A stretch of 64,000 nucleotides of DNA from Corbicula japonica (lineage: Eukaryota; Mollusca; Bivalvia; Venerida; Cyrenidae), in contig JAZAYU010001138.1 of NCBI GenBank assembly GCA_038501625.1, positions 17,578 through 81,577 of the forward strand, given 5' to 3'. The stretch's first letter is position 1, and each line of letters begins with the position of its first letter. Below the pieces are notes generated by a model. It was not told where the DNA came from. It saw only the letters and a program-made list of their open reading frames with translations, and searched no databases. Made by a program: the position numbers and the translations under genes. Below are positions 54,975 to 64,000 of this stretch, one piece after another.

Positions 54975-56377
54975 ATTACGGTATTGCGCATGTCTAACGG
55001 TCTATACCAAGCGGGTTTGAAACCGCGTCTTCCGGTTTGCAAAATCTGACTATGGGGCGCGTCACGGGAAAAAGTACATTCGGACAGTTGACGAAAATAA
55101 GACCGAAGGTACCTTTCCCGTGGCGCGCCCCAATATCACTTTCATCATTGCAAAGTAAGGCTTTTTCTGATTGGACAATATGACTTGAATCCAGATTGCT
55201 TGCTTCTGGATTTTAAAACTGAAAAGCCGCCATTTTTTTTCTCGATTCACATTTTCAGATGTTCTGATTCCATATGTTAGATAACAATTAAGATTGAACT
55301 CGCCCTAAAAATCAGGTAAATAAGTTTCTACATTGATTAAAACCTAATATTGTCACATAGTTAGAGTCTAACTGTATACTTCACAGTACTGTAGTGATGA
55401 GCATTACGGTAGTTGTTCGAAATTTGGTTAATTGCAGTGATACCGGTTTCCACAACATTCTAAACATTGGAATTTTACGACGTTTTTATTTATTTTTAGC
55501 TCACCAGAGCCGAAGGCTCTGAGTGAGCTATTGTGATCAGAGGGGCACCAGATGTCCGTCGTCCGGCGTCCGTCGTCCGTCGTCCGTCAACATTTTCTTT
55601 GTTAACGCGATAGAGGCCACAGTTTTCAACCAATTTTCATCAAACTTGGTCAGAATGTTTCTCTTGGTGGTGTGATGACCCCTATTGAAACTGGGTCATC
55701 TTGGGTCAAAAACTAGGTCACTAGGTCAGATTAAAGCAAAAATTTTGTTAATGCAATAGAGGTCACATTTTTTATCTGATTGTCATCAAATTTAGTATGA
55801 ATATTGATATTAATGATCTCTACTCAAATTATTAAAATCATGTTCTTGAATTGCCCAGGGGCCCCGCCCTGGGGTTTTCAAAATTTTTTTCTTTTAAATT
55901 CTGTTTTTAACCTTTGATTTTCTATAGTTATCAACCAGATTTTGGCACAAACTTTATACCATCTAAAAATTCAATCTTTCCTGAACAATTCATTCACTGG
56001 TTGTTCAGTGATAAAATTTGAAACAAAAATTTTAGTAGCAGAGTGAAAATTTTAAGTGACAAAATTTCAATAGTTCTACCTGTCTTCAGCTATATTAAGA
56101 TGTATAAGAATGCATTATGGAGTTCAATGCTCTGGTTGCTGGTCATATTAAATGACCTACTGAACTTTCCTGCTTAGATCTGTGTTATGCAATATTAAGA
56201 ACTTTGCTCTGGAAGTTTTTATAGGGTAAATTTTGACATATTCTATGAAATAATCATTTGTAATTTATAGCACTGAACATGGGCTTTTGTGAATATTTTG
56301 TTCAAATTTGTAAGTAAAGCAACAACAACAACAACAACAAATTTGAAGTACATTCACAAAATGTTCAGACTATATTA

Positions 56378-56616
56378 ACCCTTTCATCCATATACACAAC
56401 TTTTTGCATGGGCGAACAGTGTAGATCCAGATCAGCCGGCACATCCAAACAATCTGATCAGGATCTGCACTGTTCGCTTTTTTATGTATTAGGTTATTTC
56501 TAACTAAAATGGGACCAGTGCAGATCCTGATCAGACGGCAGGAATGTGCCAGCTGATCTGGATCTACTTGTTCCACCTGCGTAAAAATGCGTATATAAGG
56601 AGGAAAGGGTTATGTT
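56378..56616. mobile_element. Hairpin MITE, TTAACCCTTTC family, copy 1
   Basis: It begins TTAACCCTTTCATCCATATA and ends GGAGGAAAGGGTTA. The interior has GTGTAGATCCAGATCAGC and CTGATCAGGATCTGCACTG with inverted counterparts, so most of it folds back on itself. Related copies lie at about 56,775-57,013, 57,728-57,933, 61,016-61,185 and, partial, 63,490-63,570. Confidence 0.75.
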
Positions 56617-56774
56617 GTACGTGTATGTATAAAAAATGGCTAGTTAATTGGAGGTCTCAGAACTCCAGCATGTGATTTTTTTCTAAGACTAGTATCAGTT
56701 TTCAGCAGTCATTTGCTTGAGAATTGAGTATGGTCTCTAGTCTCAGTTTTATTGTCTTTAGCCCTGATCTTGAC

Positions 56775-57013
56775 CAAACTCTTTCCACTCATACATATTT
56801 TTTTGCTATGCCAACAGTGTAAATCCAGATCAGCTGGCTTATTTATGTAGTCTATTCAGGATCTGCACTGGTTGAATTTTAGTCAGAATTAACTGAACAA
56901 ATAAAAAAGCTAACAGTGTAGATTTTGTTTAGCAAAAGGGATATGCTGACTGATCTGGATCTACACTGATTGTCCATTGAAAAAAAGTATATATATGGAG
57001 GAAAAGGTTAAGC
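56775..57013. mobile_element. Hairpin MITE, TTAACCCTTTC family, copy 2
   Basis: Same layout as copy 1 (GTGTAAATCCAGATCAGCTG … GATCTGGATCTACACTG … GGAGGAAAAGGTTAA), more diverged. Confidence 0.7.
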
Positions 57014-57727
57014 ATTTTTGTAGAAAAGGTTTAGTCTATTAATTTCAAGCAAACTACTGTCTCAAAAGAAAACAGAGAGAAAGAGCTCTTGTCCGTGGTC
57101 AATGAATGACCTACTGAACTTTCCTGCTTAGATCTGTGTTATGCAATTTTAAGAACTTTGCTCTGGGAGTTTTTATAAGGTAAACAACATTCTTACTTTA
57201 AAACACTTTGAATATCAGACTTTTCTTAATATTTTATTCACTGTTTGTAATTAAAGCCCCAGCTTTAAAATTATAATAATATAAATAAGAATATACCACT
57301 AAAAACATCATTTTTGTCCAAATAGACTCCAATTTATGACCTCTTTAACAGAACACAAAAGGTCTGGTCAAATTCTTTCTTATAGATGGGATTTTTAAAT
57401 GATATTGTTAAATTGTCATTCACGAACTTTTAAGAAGCTAAATATAATGGAGCTATATTTAGCATTTATTTTTAACGACGCGACAACTTCATGTGCGATC
57501 TCGATTTCTGTGACGTTTCGGAAATCTTACTTTCGTTTTTAGTCGCGCGGACCAAATTTAATTCAGTAAATTAAAATTTTATTAGCCCGAACTAATGCTG
57601 CAAATTAGTGACTATAGTTCCAAATACATGTAATATTTCATACAAGAGCGGGTTAAATTGAAGTAATGTCGCTTTAAAACACCAACTACAACAAATTTAA
57701 AGCTAATTCTTAAAATGTTCAGACTAT

Positions 57728-57933
57728 ATTAACCCTAGATCTAGATCAGTTGGCACATCCACCCATATTATTTTATCAGGATCTACACTGTTTGCTTTTT
57801 GATTCATTAGGTTATTTCTGACCCATTGGAACCACTGCAGATCCTGATCAGATGGCACAAATTTGCCGGCTGATCTGGATCTACACTTGTCGCAGATGCA
57901 TAAAAATGGGTAATTATGGAGGAAAGGGTTAAA
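57728..57933. mobile_element. Hairpin MITE, TTAACCCTTTC family, copy 3
   Basis: ATTAACCCTAGATCTAGATC at the left and GGAGGAAAGGGTTAA at the right, with the same internal GATCAGGATCTACACTG and GATCTGGATCTACACTTG arms. The left end is shortened. Confidence 0.7.
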
Positions 57934-58109
57934 GAGAGGTTTCAGCTGTATACAGTGTATGTAAACAAACTGGCATATAAATAGGGGGTCTCAGAACTCA
58001 TGCATTTCATTTTTTTCAGTTTTTGGCAGTCAGATGCTTGAGAATTGAGTATGGTCTCTAGTCTCAGTTTTATTGTCTGTCCGCCGGTCAGTACATTATG
58101 CATTAGTTT

Positions 58110-58860
58110 GTTGACACTCTAGCGGTCACATTTTTGCCCTCGATTGTTTTGAAACTTGGTCAGGATGTTTGTCTAAATGATTTCTTAGATGAGTTTGAAT
58201 ATGGGTCATCTGGGTCCAAAAACTAGGTCACTGTTACTAAAAATAGAATTTTCTTGTTAACACTCTAGCGGTCACATTTTTGCTTTGTTGTCATGAAACT
58301 TGGTCAGGATGTTCGTCTCGGTGATTTCTTGGACGAGTTCGAATATGGGTCATCTTGGTCTAAAAACAACATTAGTGCTTTTTAAAATAGAAATTTCTTG
58401 TTAACACTCTTGCCGTAACATTTTTGCTCCAATTGTCATGAAACTTAGTCAGGATGTCTGTCCCAGTAATTTCTTGGATGTTCTTAGGATGTTTGTACCA
58501 ATGATTTCTTGTACGTGTTCGAATATGGATCATCTGGGTCCAAAAACTAGGTCACTGTTACTAAAAATAGAATTTCCCTGTTAACACTGTTGCTGTGACA
58601 TTTTTGCTCTGATTGTCATGAAACTTGGTCAGGATGTTTGTCCCAATTATTCTTGGACGAGTTCGAATATGGGTCCAAAAACTAGGTCACTGTAATTAAA
58701 AATATAATTTTTTGGTTAACACTCTAGCTGTCACATTTTTGTTTCGATTGTCATGAAACTTGGTCGGGATGTCTGACCCAGCAATTTCTCGGACGAGTTT
58801 GAATATGGGACATCTTGGTCCAAAAACTAGGTCACTGTTAATGAAAATAGAATTAACTTG
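58110..58860 (+). repeat. Five tandem modules of about 135-178 bp
   Basis: Each starts near GTTAACACTCTAGCGGTCAC (58,110; 58,256; 58,400; 58,578; 58,713) and contains TCATGAAACTTGGTCAGGAT, TTTCTTGGACGAGTTCGAAT and CCAAAAACTAGGTCACTGTT. These are the modules of the composite repeat. Not coding. Confidence 0.85.
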
Positions 58861-59539
58861 TCTTCCCTGTAAATTTGTTATTTCTCAAATGTTCACCATG
58901 ACAAGGCGGTGTGTCGAGTACAATACCGGTCTCAGAACTCAAGAGTTTAATTGTGTTCTTCTACAGTTATCAACCAGACCTTGACACAGAGTTCATACCA
59001 TTTTAAAATTCAATCTTTCCTGAACAATTCATTCGCTGGTTGATCTGTGATTAAATTTGAAACAAACACTTTAGTAGCAGAGTGAAAAATTTTAAGTGTC
59101 TACAATTCAATATCTTTACCTATCTTCAGTTTATATTTAGAGTTGGTGCAATATTTGCTGTTAAGATATATAAGAGGTCATTGATCATGTTCATTGTGAG
59201 TGCCTTCTTGAACTGGAATGCTTTAGGTCAGTGTTAACTTAATTTAACAACAGAGCTTGGAGATTTGAATAAGGTAACATTTATGTCATTTTTTACAGGT
59301 ACTGACTGAATTAGCATTTTAACGTTATAGTACTTTGAAAATCGAGCTTAATAAGTATTTCATTCACTGTTTTTAAAGCCCTAACTTTAAACTTAAGTAT
59401 GACTATACTATTGAACAATCATATTTGTCCATATAGACCCCAATATATAAACTCACTAACAGAACACCAAAGGTCTGCTTGAATTCTTTAGGGATCCTAT
59501 TGTTTGGCAGCAGCGGCGGCGCCCCGTAGTCCCCCAAAC

Positions 59540-60180
59540 TTTCACCTGAAACTTAATGTTGCCTATAACTTTGAAAGTTCTTGTCCTATTCACTTCATTC
59601 TTGGAATATATCATCAGCATGAACAATTTACATCTGTGACGACAAGAATGATAACTCTGGTTTCAATATTTTTTTAGTTATGCCCCTTTCAAATGCAACT
59701 TTAACCTGAAACTTAATGTTGCCGATAACTTTGAAAGTACTTGTCCTATTTACTTTATACTTGGAATATATCATTAGCACGAACAATGCCATCTGTGACG
59801 ACAAGAATGATAACTCCAGTTTCAATATTTTTTTAGTTATAACCTGAAACTTAATGTTGCCTATAACATTGAAAGTACGTGTCCTATTCACCTCATACTT
59901 GGAATATATCATCAGCATGAACAATGCCATCTGTGACAACAAGAATGATAACTCCAGTTTCAATATTTTTTGAGTTATGCCCCTTTCAAATGCATCTTTA
60001 ACATGAAACTTAATGTTGCCTATAACTTTGAAAGTACTGGTTTTATTCACTTCGTACTTGGAATATATCATCAGCACTAACAATGCCATCTGTGACAACA
60101 AGAATGATACCTCCAGTTTCAATATTTCATGAGTTATATCCCTTTCAAATGCAACTCTAACATGAAACTTAGTGTTGCCT
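59540..60180 (+). repeat. Five tandem modules of about 135-160 bp
   Basis: Units start near CCTGAAACTTAATGTTGCC (about 59,546; 59,706; 59,841; 60,002; 60,162) and contain TTGGAATATATCATCAGCA and GACGACAAGAATGATAACTC. They create a 164-codon open frame on the - strand whose repeated peptide is a by-product of the DNA repeat. Confidence 0.85.
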
Positions 60181-61015
60181 GTAAAATGGAAATTACTTGT
60201 TCAATTAATTCAACCTCTTGTTCTGACAGAGTGTCAAAGAATGACACAAAATATAGGTAAACTGAATACCCATTTTGAAAATATTGCCTTAAATGCTTGC
60301 AAATACAGTAAAACCCCTCATTACAAACACTCAATATTAAGGGCACCCCAGTATTATGGACAAGTTTTTAAAGAACGCAAATGTTGTTTTCTTCTTGATT
60401 TATACCCACAATTAAGGACAACCCGCTATTAAGGACACTTTCCCTTAGTCCCTCAGATCTCTGTTATAGAGGGGTTTCACTGTACAATGTATGATCATCA
60501 AGTGTTCAAATGCACATACTTTTACTTATGACATACTTTTCATTGTTGCTCATTTGATTATTTTCCCTTGAAATGAGCACTATGTAACAGTCACAAACCC
60601 TGTAACGTGAACTTCTTGAACAGTTCTTCATATGGATCATTCCAGCATTTTTTCATAGAAAGAATAATTTTACAAAATATTATGACACAAATAACTTTTT
60701 CATTTTAAGACAGGCTAATATGATGTGAAACTTTTCGCATATATTCACCTTTAAGTGTTCAAGTGCGAACATGTTTTTCCTATGGTTTAGTTCATTAGTT
60801 TTAGGAGACAAGCAGATATTAATCAAATCTGCTAATGCTAACTTCCACAGTTTTACAGATTTTGGCATGACATTTCAACAGTTGTTCAGTATACAGTTTA
60901 GATAATTGTGCATGTCATATTTTTCATGTGAATGAGATACTTGAGCACTAATTATGGTCTCTAGTCCCAGTTTTATGCTTTTTGGCCCTGATATTCACCC
61001 AACTAGTCTTAAACT

Positions 61016-61119
61016 CTTTCATCATATACATGTATACACATTTTTATGCAATACCAACAGTGTAGATCTAGATCAGCCTGCTCATTTGTGTTGTTTGTTC
61101 AGGATCTGCAGTGGTAGCC

Positions 61120-61162
<43 letters not shown>

Positions 61163-61185
61163 TATATGGAAAAAAGAGTTAAACA
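61016..61185. mobile_element. Hairpin MITE, TTAACCCTTTC family, copy 4, with (TA)n
   Basis: Left half as in the other copies (CAGTGTAGATCTAGATCAGC, TTCAGGATCTGCAGTGG). The right half is replaced by a TA microsatellite (61,124-61,158) before AAAAAAGAGTTAA. Confidence 0.65.
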
Positions 61186-61883
61186 TTTTTGTAGCAAAGG
61201 TATATTCTATTAATAACAACCAAACTAGTGCCTCGAAATAGAAAACATTATCTGCATGTATCTAATTGGTTGAAGACTAAACCCTTCTTAGAATTATACA
61301 TAAGTGTAACAGTATGAAATGCTATAATACCACAGCAAATCAAGTAGAATAATCACCTTATCAAATGTGAAAACATATCTTTGTGTGAAACTATAAAACC
61401 CATTCTTCACATTGTTGAAAAGAAAGCTGTGTACTTGCTCTTTCCTGGAATTCTTTCCACCCTTTCATTTCATGCTTCCAAGAATCTGGTGAGCGATAGG
61501 GCCATTTGGCCCTCTTGTTTTACTGAAATCATCAACAAGAACAGTAAGTTTAACATTGCAGATTAGATGGTAATATCGATTGCTTTCGTTTTAATTTGGT
61601 GTGGGAAAGCGATAAGGTATTACGTTGAAATTAACTCTGGACAGAACTGGTCAAATGAAATGTGACCAAAATTTTTGAAGATACGAGTCAAGTGTTTTCA
61701 TGATCAGGACTTGAACCCAAAGTTTGCAGATTAAGCATAAAGCTACTCTGCTAATATAAGTTGTTTGAGGCATGGTAAAGCTGTGTTTACCGAATGCTAT
61801 CTGAATAATGCTTCATTAACAACAAATAGAAATATTTAGAGCTGACTTTCCAAAAAAATGAGGCATATTCTAGAATTATTTAA

Positions 61884-62079
61884 GGTAGAGCAACTGTAAT
61901 GCTTTCCCGCGCTTTTTTCTCGAATGTCGGGAATACTCGGTGAACTGTCACTAACAGTCGACAATAATCGATGTTGCTTCGGCTACTATCGACTCTGACG
62001 AGTAGCGTCGGAAGTCACCGAGCCGATGTTTGATGACGTCGAAAATTTTTGCGCGGGAAAGCATTACAGTTGCTCTACC
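61884..62079. mobile_element. 196 bp TTAA-targeted MITE with an empty-site paralog
   Basis: Perfect inverted termini of about 29 bp start GGTAGAGCAACTGTAATGCT. TTAA flanks both sides (61,880-61,883; 62,080-62,083). The flanking host sequence has a diverged duplicate at 62,365-62,500 in which the same ATTTAAATAGGAAGCACGG is uninterrupted. This shows the original target and proves the boundaries. Confidence 0.88.
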
Positions 62080-62091
62080 TTAAATAGGAAG

Positions 62092-62494
62092 CACGGCGAA
62101 GCCGTGTTAACCACTTATTATTTATTTCAGATTTTAGGAATAACTGCTCAGCAGAGGTGTAGAGATTTTGTTTTACCCACTTTAAATAGGAAGCACGGCG
62201 AAGCCGTGTTTACCACTAATTGTTTATTTCAGATTTTAGGAATAATTGCTCTGTCAGAGGTGTAGAAATTTTCTTTGACCCAATCACCTTACAGGTTGAG
62301 TGAATGAGCAAGTGACAGAAAGTACACTTGCTCTTACATTTTAAATAAAATACTCTTTCTGTAAAGCTTTGTTTACCAAATGCTATCTGAATAATGCTTC
62401 ATTTACAACAAATAAAAATTATTAGAGCTACATTTCATAAAAAAAATGAGGCATAGTGTTGAATGATTTAAATAGGAAGCACGGCGAAGCCGTG
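62092..62494 (+). repeat. Three copies of a CACGGCGAAGCCGTG hairpin unit
   Basis: TTAAATAGGAAGCACGGCGAAGCCGTGTT occurs with its hairpin at 62,092-62,106, 62,194-62,208 and 62,480-62,494. Each is followed by ACCACT(A/T)ATT-TTTATTTCAG and ATTTTAGGAATAA or a variant. The first two form a 102 bp tandem pair. Each unit contains a T-rich tract ending in CAG that resembles a splice acceptor. Confidence 0.7.
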
Positions 62495-62499
62495 TTTAC

Positions 62500-64000
62500 C
62501 ACTAATTATTTATTTCAGATTTTTACCGGACAGGTCGGACAGTCCGGCGACTTTAAAGAAGTCTGTCACTAAGAAAAATAAATTAAGTCATTGGAAGGTA
62601 TATGCATGTATGGGCAAATAATATCATTTATAAATTTTGTTTTTTGTAATTTGTATTTCAGTTTGAGGTATACATATAAAAGATGCCTGACAAATCTGGT
62701 TCAAATAGCATGAAACTGGAATAGGAGAAAAATAAGACTACTGGAAAGGTAATTTTTTTTTAATTTACCTATAATAAACTGTACAAACACTCAAACAGCA
62801 CAGAATTTGCCCTTCCTTTACATGACTATGCATGGCTGGACAAACCCACTAGCCCGACGCCTTGGACAAAGTGGAAAATGGTATCGGACAATCTCAAAAT
62901 ATCTGATTGCTTGTCTGTGGGCTAGCTCAATTGTTTTAGTGTAGACTAGTTTTAAACGTTAATTTGATATGCGCCATTCTCTTTTATGCATATCATATTA
63001 CAACAGCAATAAATTTATTACAAAATAACATGTTTTGAGATCTATTTTAACATTATCAAGCCCCCCATGTAATGGTTTCTCTTGAATTTCCTGTTCCTTT
63101 CTGTACTGTTAATACTGACTGAATTTGCTTATTTGGGCAAAAGTGGGACTACATTGTAGCTGAAATGTTTACCCAGCCAGTTTTAGACTACATTTCTGTT
63201 ACTAAAAAATCTAAATTTGTCCAGCCCTGCTACGGTGTACCATAATCTGTGGCATGTTCACACAAAATCACCTGAACATGCCAAATTTTTGGAAGACACA
63301 GAATCAAACGCCACAAAGTTTCTCTGCAGACCATGTTGTAAATACATTATGGGTCCCTTTGGTCACTTATTTAATCCTTTATTTAGTGGATAAATCTCAT
63401 AATCTTGTTCACGTTTTTTAGAAAGAAAACGATGCTGTTTTAGTTTTCACAGTCAATAACTTAACATACTTCATGGACACACCTTTTTAGCACAAATGGT
63501 CAGCCCATGTAAATCCAGATCAGATGGCATATATGTAGATTCAGATCAGCTGGCACATCTTTATGTGGTCTTTATTACAAATTATATAAAGTTTAAAATG
63601 TGATAACACTCTGGAATTAAAGCTAGCATGAAATGTTCCATCATTTCGATCTTCCTTTTATGTGATTTTAATAAAAAGACCTTACATGTAATAAATAAAT
63701 TATGGCAACAGTATGAATTGTTCACTGTTAACTGCAACAGCAATTTATGTACATCTTCATAAGCCACAAAAGGTACTGTATAACTGAAGTACTAGTTATC
63801 AGCGAAGATTTAAAATCAAACATTTTTTTTCAGAGATGTGTATCACCAAGGTTATGAAGCCTATAGATAATTATAAATGCAGAATTGGTAGACAGCTACG
63901 GCACAGAATATGAACATTAACATAGTAAACAGATAAAAGGTTTGCATAAATTTTCTTTATTTTCATTTATTAAAGCTGCATGAATGTATAATAGCAGGGT
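62500..64000. other. Non-coding right end of the window
   Basis: No exon with convincing context. A stretch at 62,662-62,750 lies between an acceptor-like TTGTATTTCAG and a donor-like AAAG|GTAATT, with a 14-codon frame from ATG at 62,683, too little to call. A partial hairpin-MITE copy lies at 63,490-63,570. Confidence 0.45.

Larger units (their letters stand above)
50019..55497. other. Intergenic/3' sequence with transposon relics
   Basis: No exon recognised. It contains a tRNA-like relic (52,970), a fragment of the 13,982 repeat family (53,085-53,480), CpG-rich palindromes (53,650; 54,919) and a short repeat starting GGGGCGGATCCAGTATTTC near 54,543. The remainder is unannotatable by eye. 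Confidence 0.5.
55498..61525 (+). mobile_element. Composite bivalve-type repeat, about 6 kb
   Basis: It starts TAGCTCACCAGAGCCGAAGG (a hairpin) then GTCCGTCGTCCGTCGTCCGT and modules containing AAACTTGGTCAGAATGTTT and GGGTCAAAAACTAGGTCACT. It ends near 61,490-61,525 with GGTGAGCGATAGGGCC and GGCCCTCTTGTTTT. From memory these paired ends bracket a very abundant repeat in clam and oyster genomes. The interior includes tandem modules (58,110; 59,540), hairpin MITEs and a TA microsatellite. It has no recognisable transposase. Confidence 0.55.

Noticed and set aside
59628..60122. 164-codon open frame on the - strand with repeated peptide units
   Set aside because: It is the translation of a tandem DNA repeat, with the same repeat continuing outside the frame. 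There is no start context, domain or splice signal.
59540..60180. CRISPR-like regular repeats
   Set aside because: Units are 135-160 bp, diverged, without unique spacers, and in a eukaryotic genome.
62662..62750. Short exon between acceptor- and donor-like sites
   Set aside because: Only 14 codons from an ATG, followed by a stop. No partner exon could be found.

Overview
This window is nuclear DNA of an invertebrate, most probably a bivalve mollusc. The evidence is AT-rich, intron-rich sequence, an EGF-repeat receptor gene of a type expanded in molluscs, many hairpin-type miniature transposons, and a dispersed repeat with GTCCGTC/TTGGTCAGAATGTTT modules that I associate with clam and oyster genomes. 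The species is inferred from memory of repeats, not proven.

Region by region. 1-12,014 is non-coding and carries small inverted-repeat elements and a large fold-back (9,938-11,753). A host gene on the + strand runs from 12,015 to 50,018: an exon of cysteine-rich EGF-like modules, a transmembrane exon (40,887-40,974), and short cytoplasmic exons ending in a stop at 50,018. All exon junctions agree in phase. Two cytoplasmic exons are tandem duplicates. The 28.3 kb intron between the EGF exon and the transmembrane exon holds nested mobile DNA.

The main content of that intron is an 18,831 bp Polinton/Maverick (16,831-35,661). It has terminal inverted repeats of about 275 bp that begin AGTAGATATA and a perfect 6 bp target duplication (TTTGAT). 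Its right two thirds, all on the - strand, form a virus-like module: retroviral-type integrase with chromodomain, penton-like minor capsid protein, a basic core-like protein, double-jelly-roll major capsid protein (spliced), adenain-type cysteine protease, packaging ATPase, and two small conserved proteins. Between the integrase and the right TIR are two BIR (IAP-like) proteins, a duplicated family with a C-X2-C-X9-H-X-C motif (one copy frameshifted), and a beta-rich small protein. The protein-primed family B polymerase survives only as its C-terminal third. Its last exon lies in a 951 bp tandem triplication whose breakpoint falls in a hairpin. The left part carries unusual cargo: a spliced type I membrane glycoprotein with a second membrane-anchor exon downstream, a four-exon PC4-like gene with a polyglutamine exon, and a small three-exon gene.

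The Polinton sits inside another repeat (13,982-37,669) that contains a 68 bp GC-rich minisatellite and is followed head to tail by a 680 bp deletion derivative (37,667-38,346). A 25 bp inverted terminus with TA flanks (13,668 and 38,546) may bound the whole nest. From 50,019 to the end there is no recognisable gene: a 6 kb composite repeat (about 55,498-61,525), hairpin elements, tandem repeats, and a TTAA-targeted miniature element whose empty site is preserved in a nearby duplicate.

The Polinton has an apparently intact capsid, protease, ATPase and integrase set, but a truncated polymerase and diverged TIRs. It is therefore probably unable to replicate alone, and would need a polymerase supplied by another copy.
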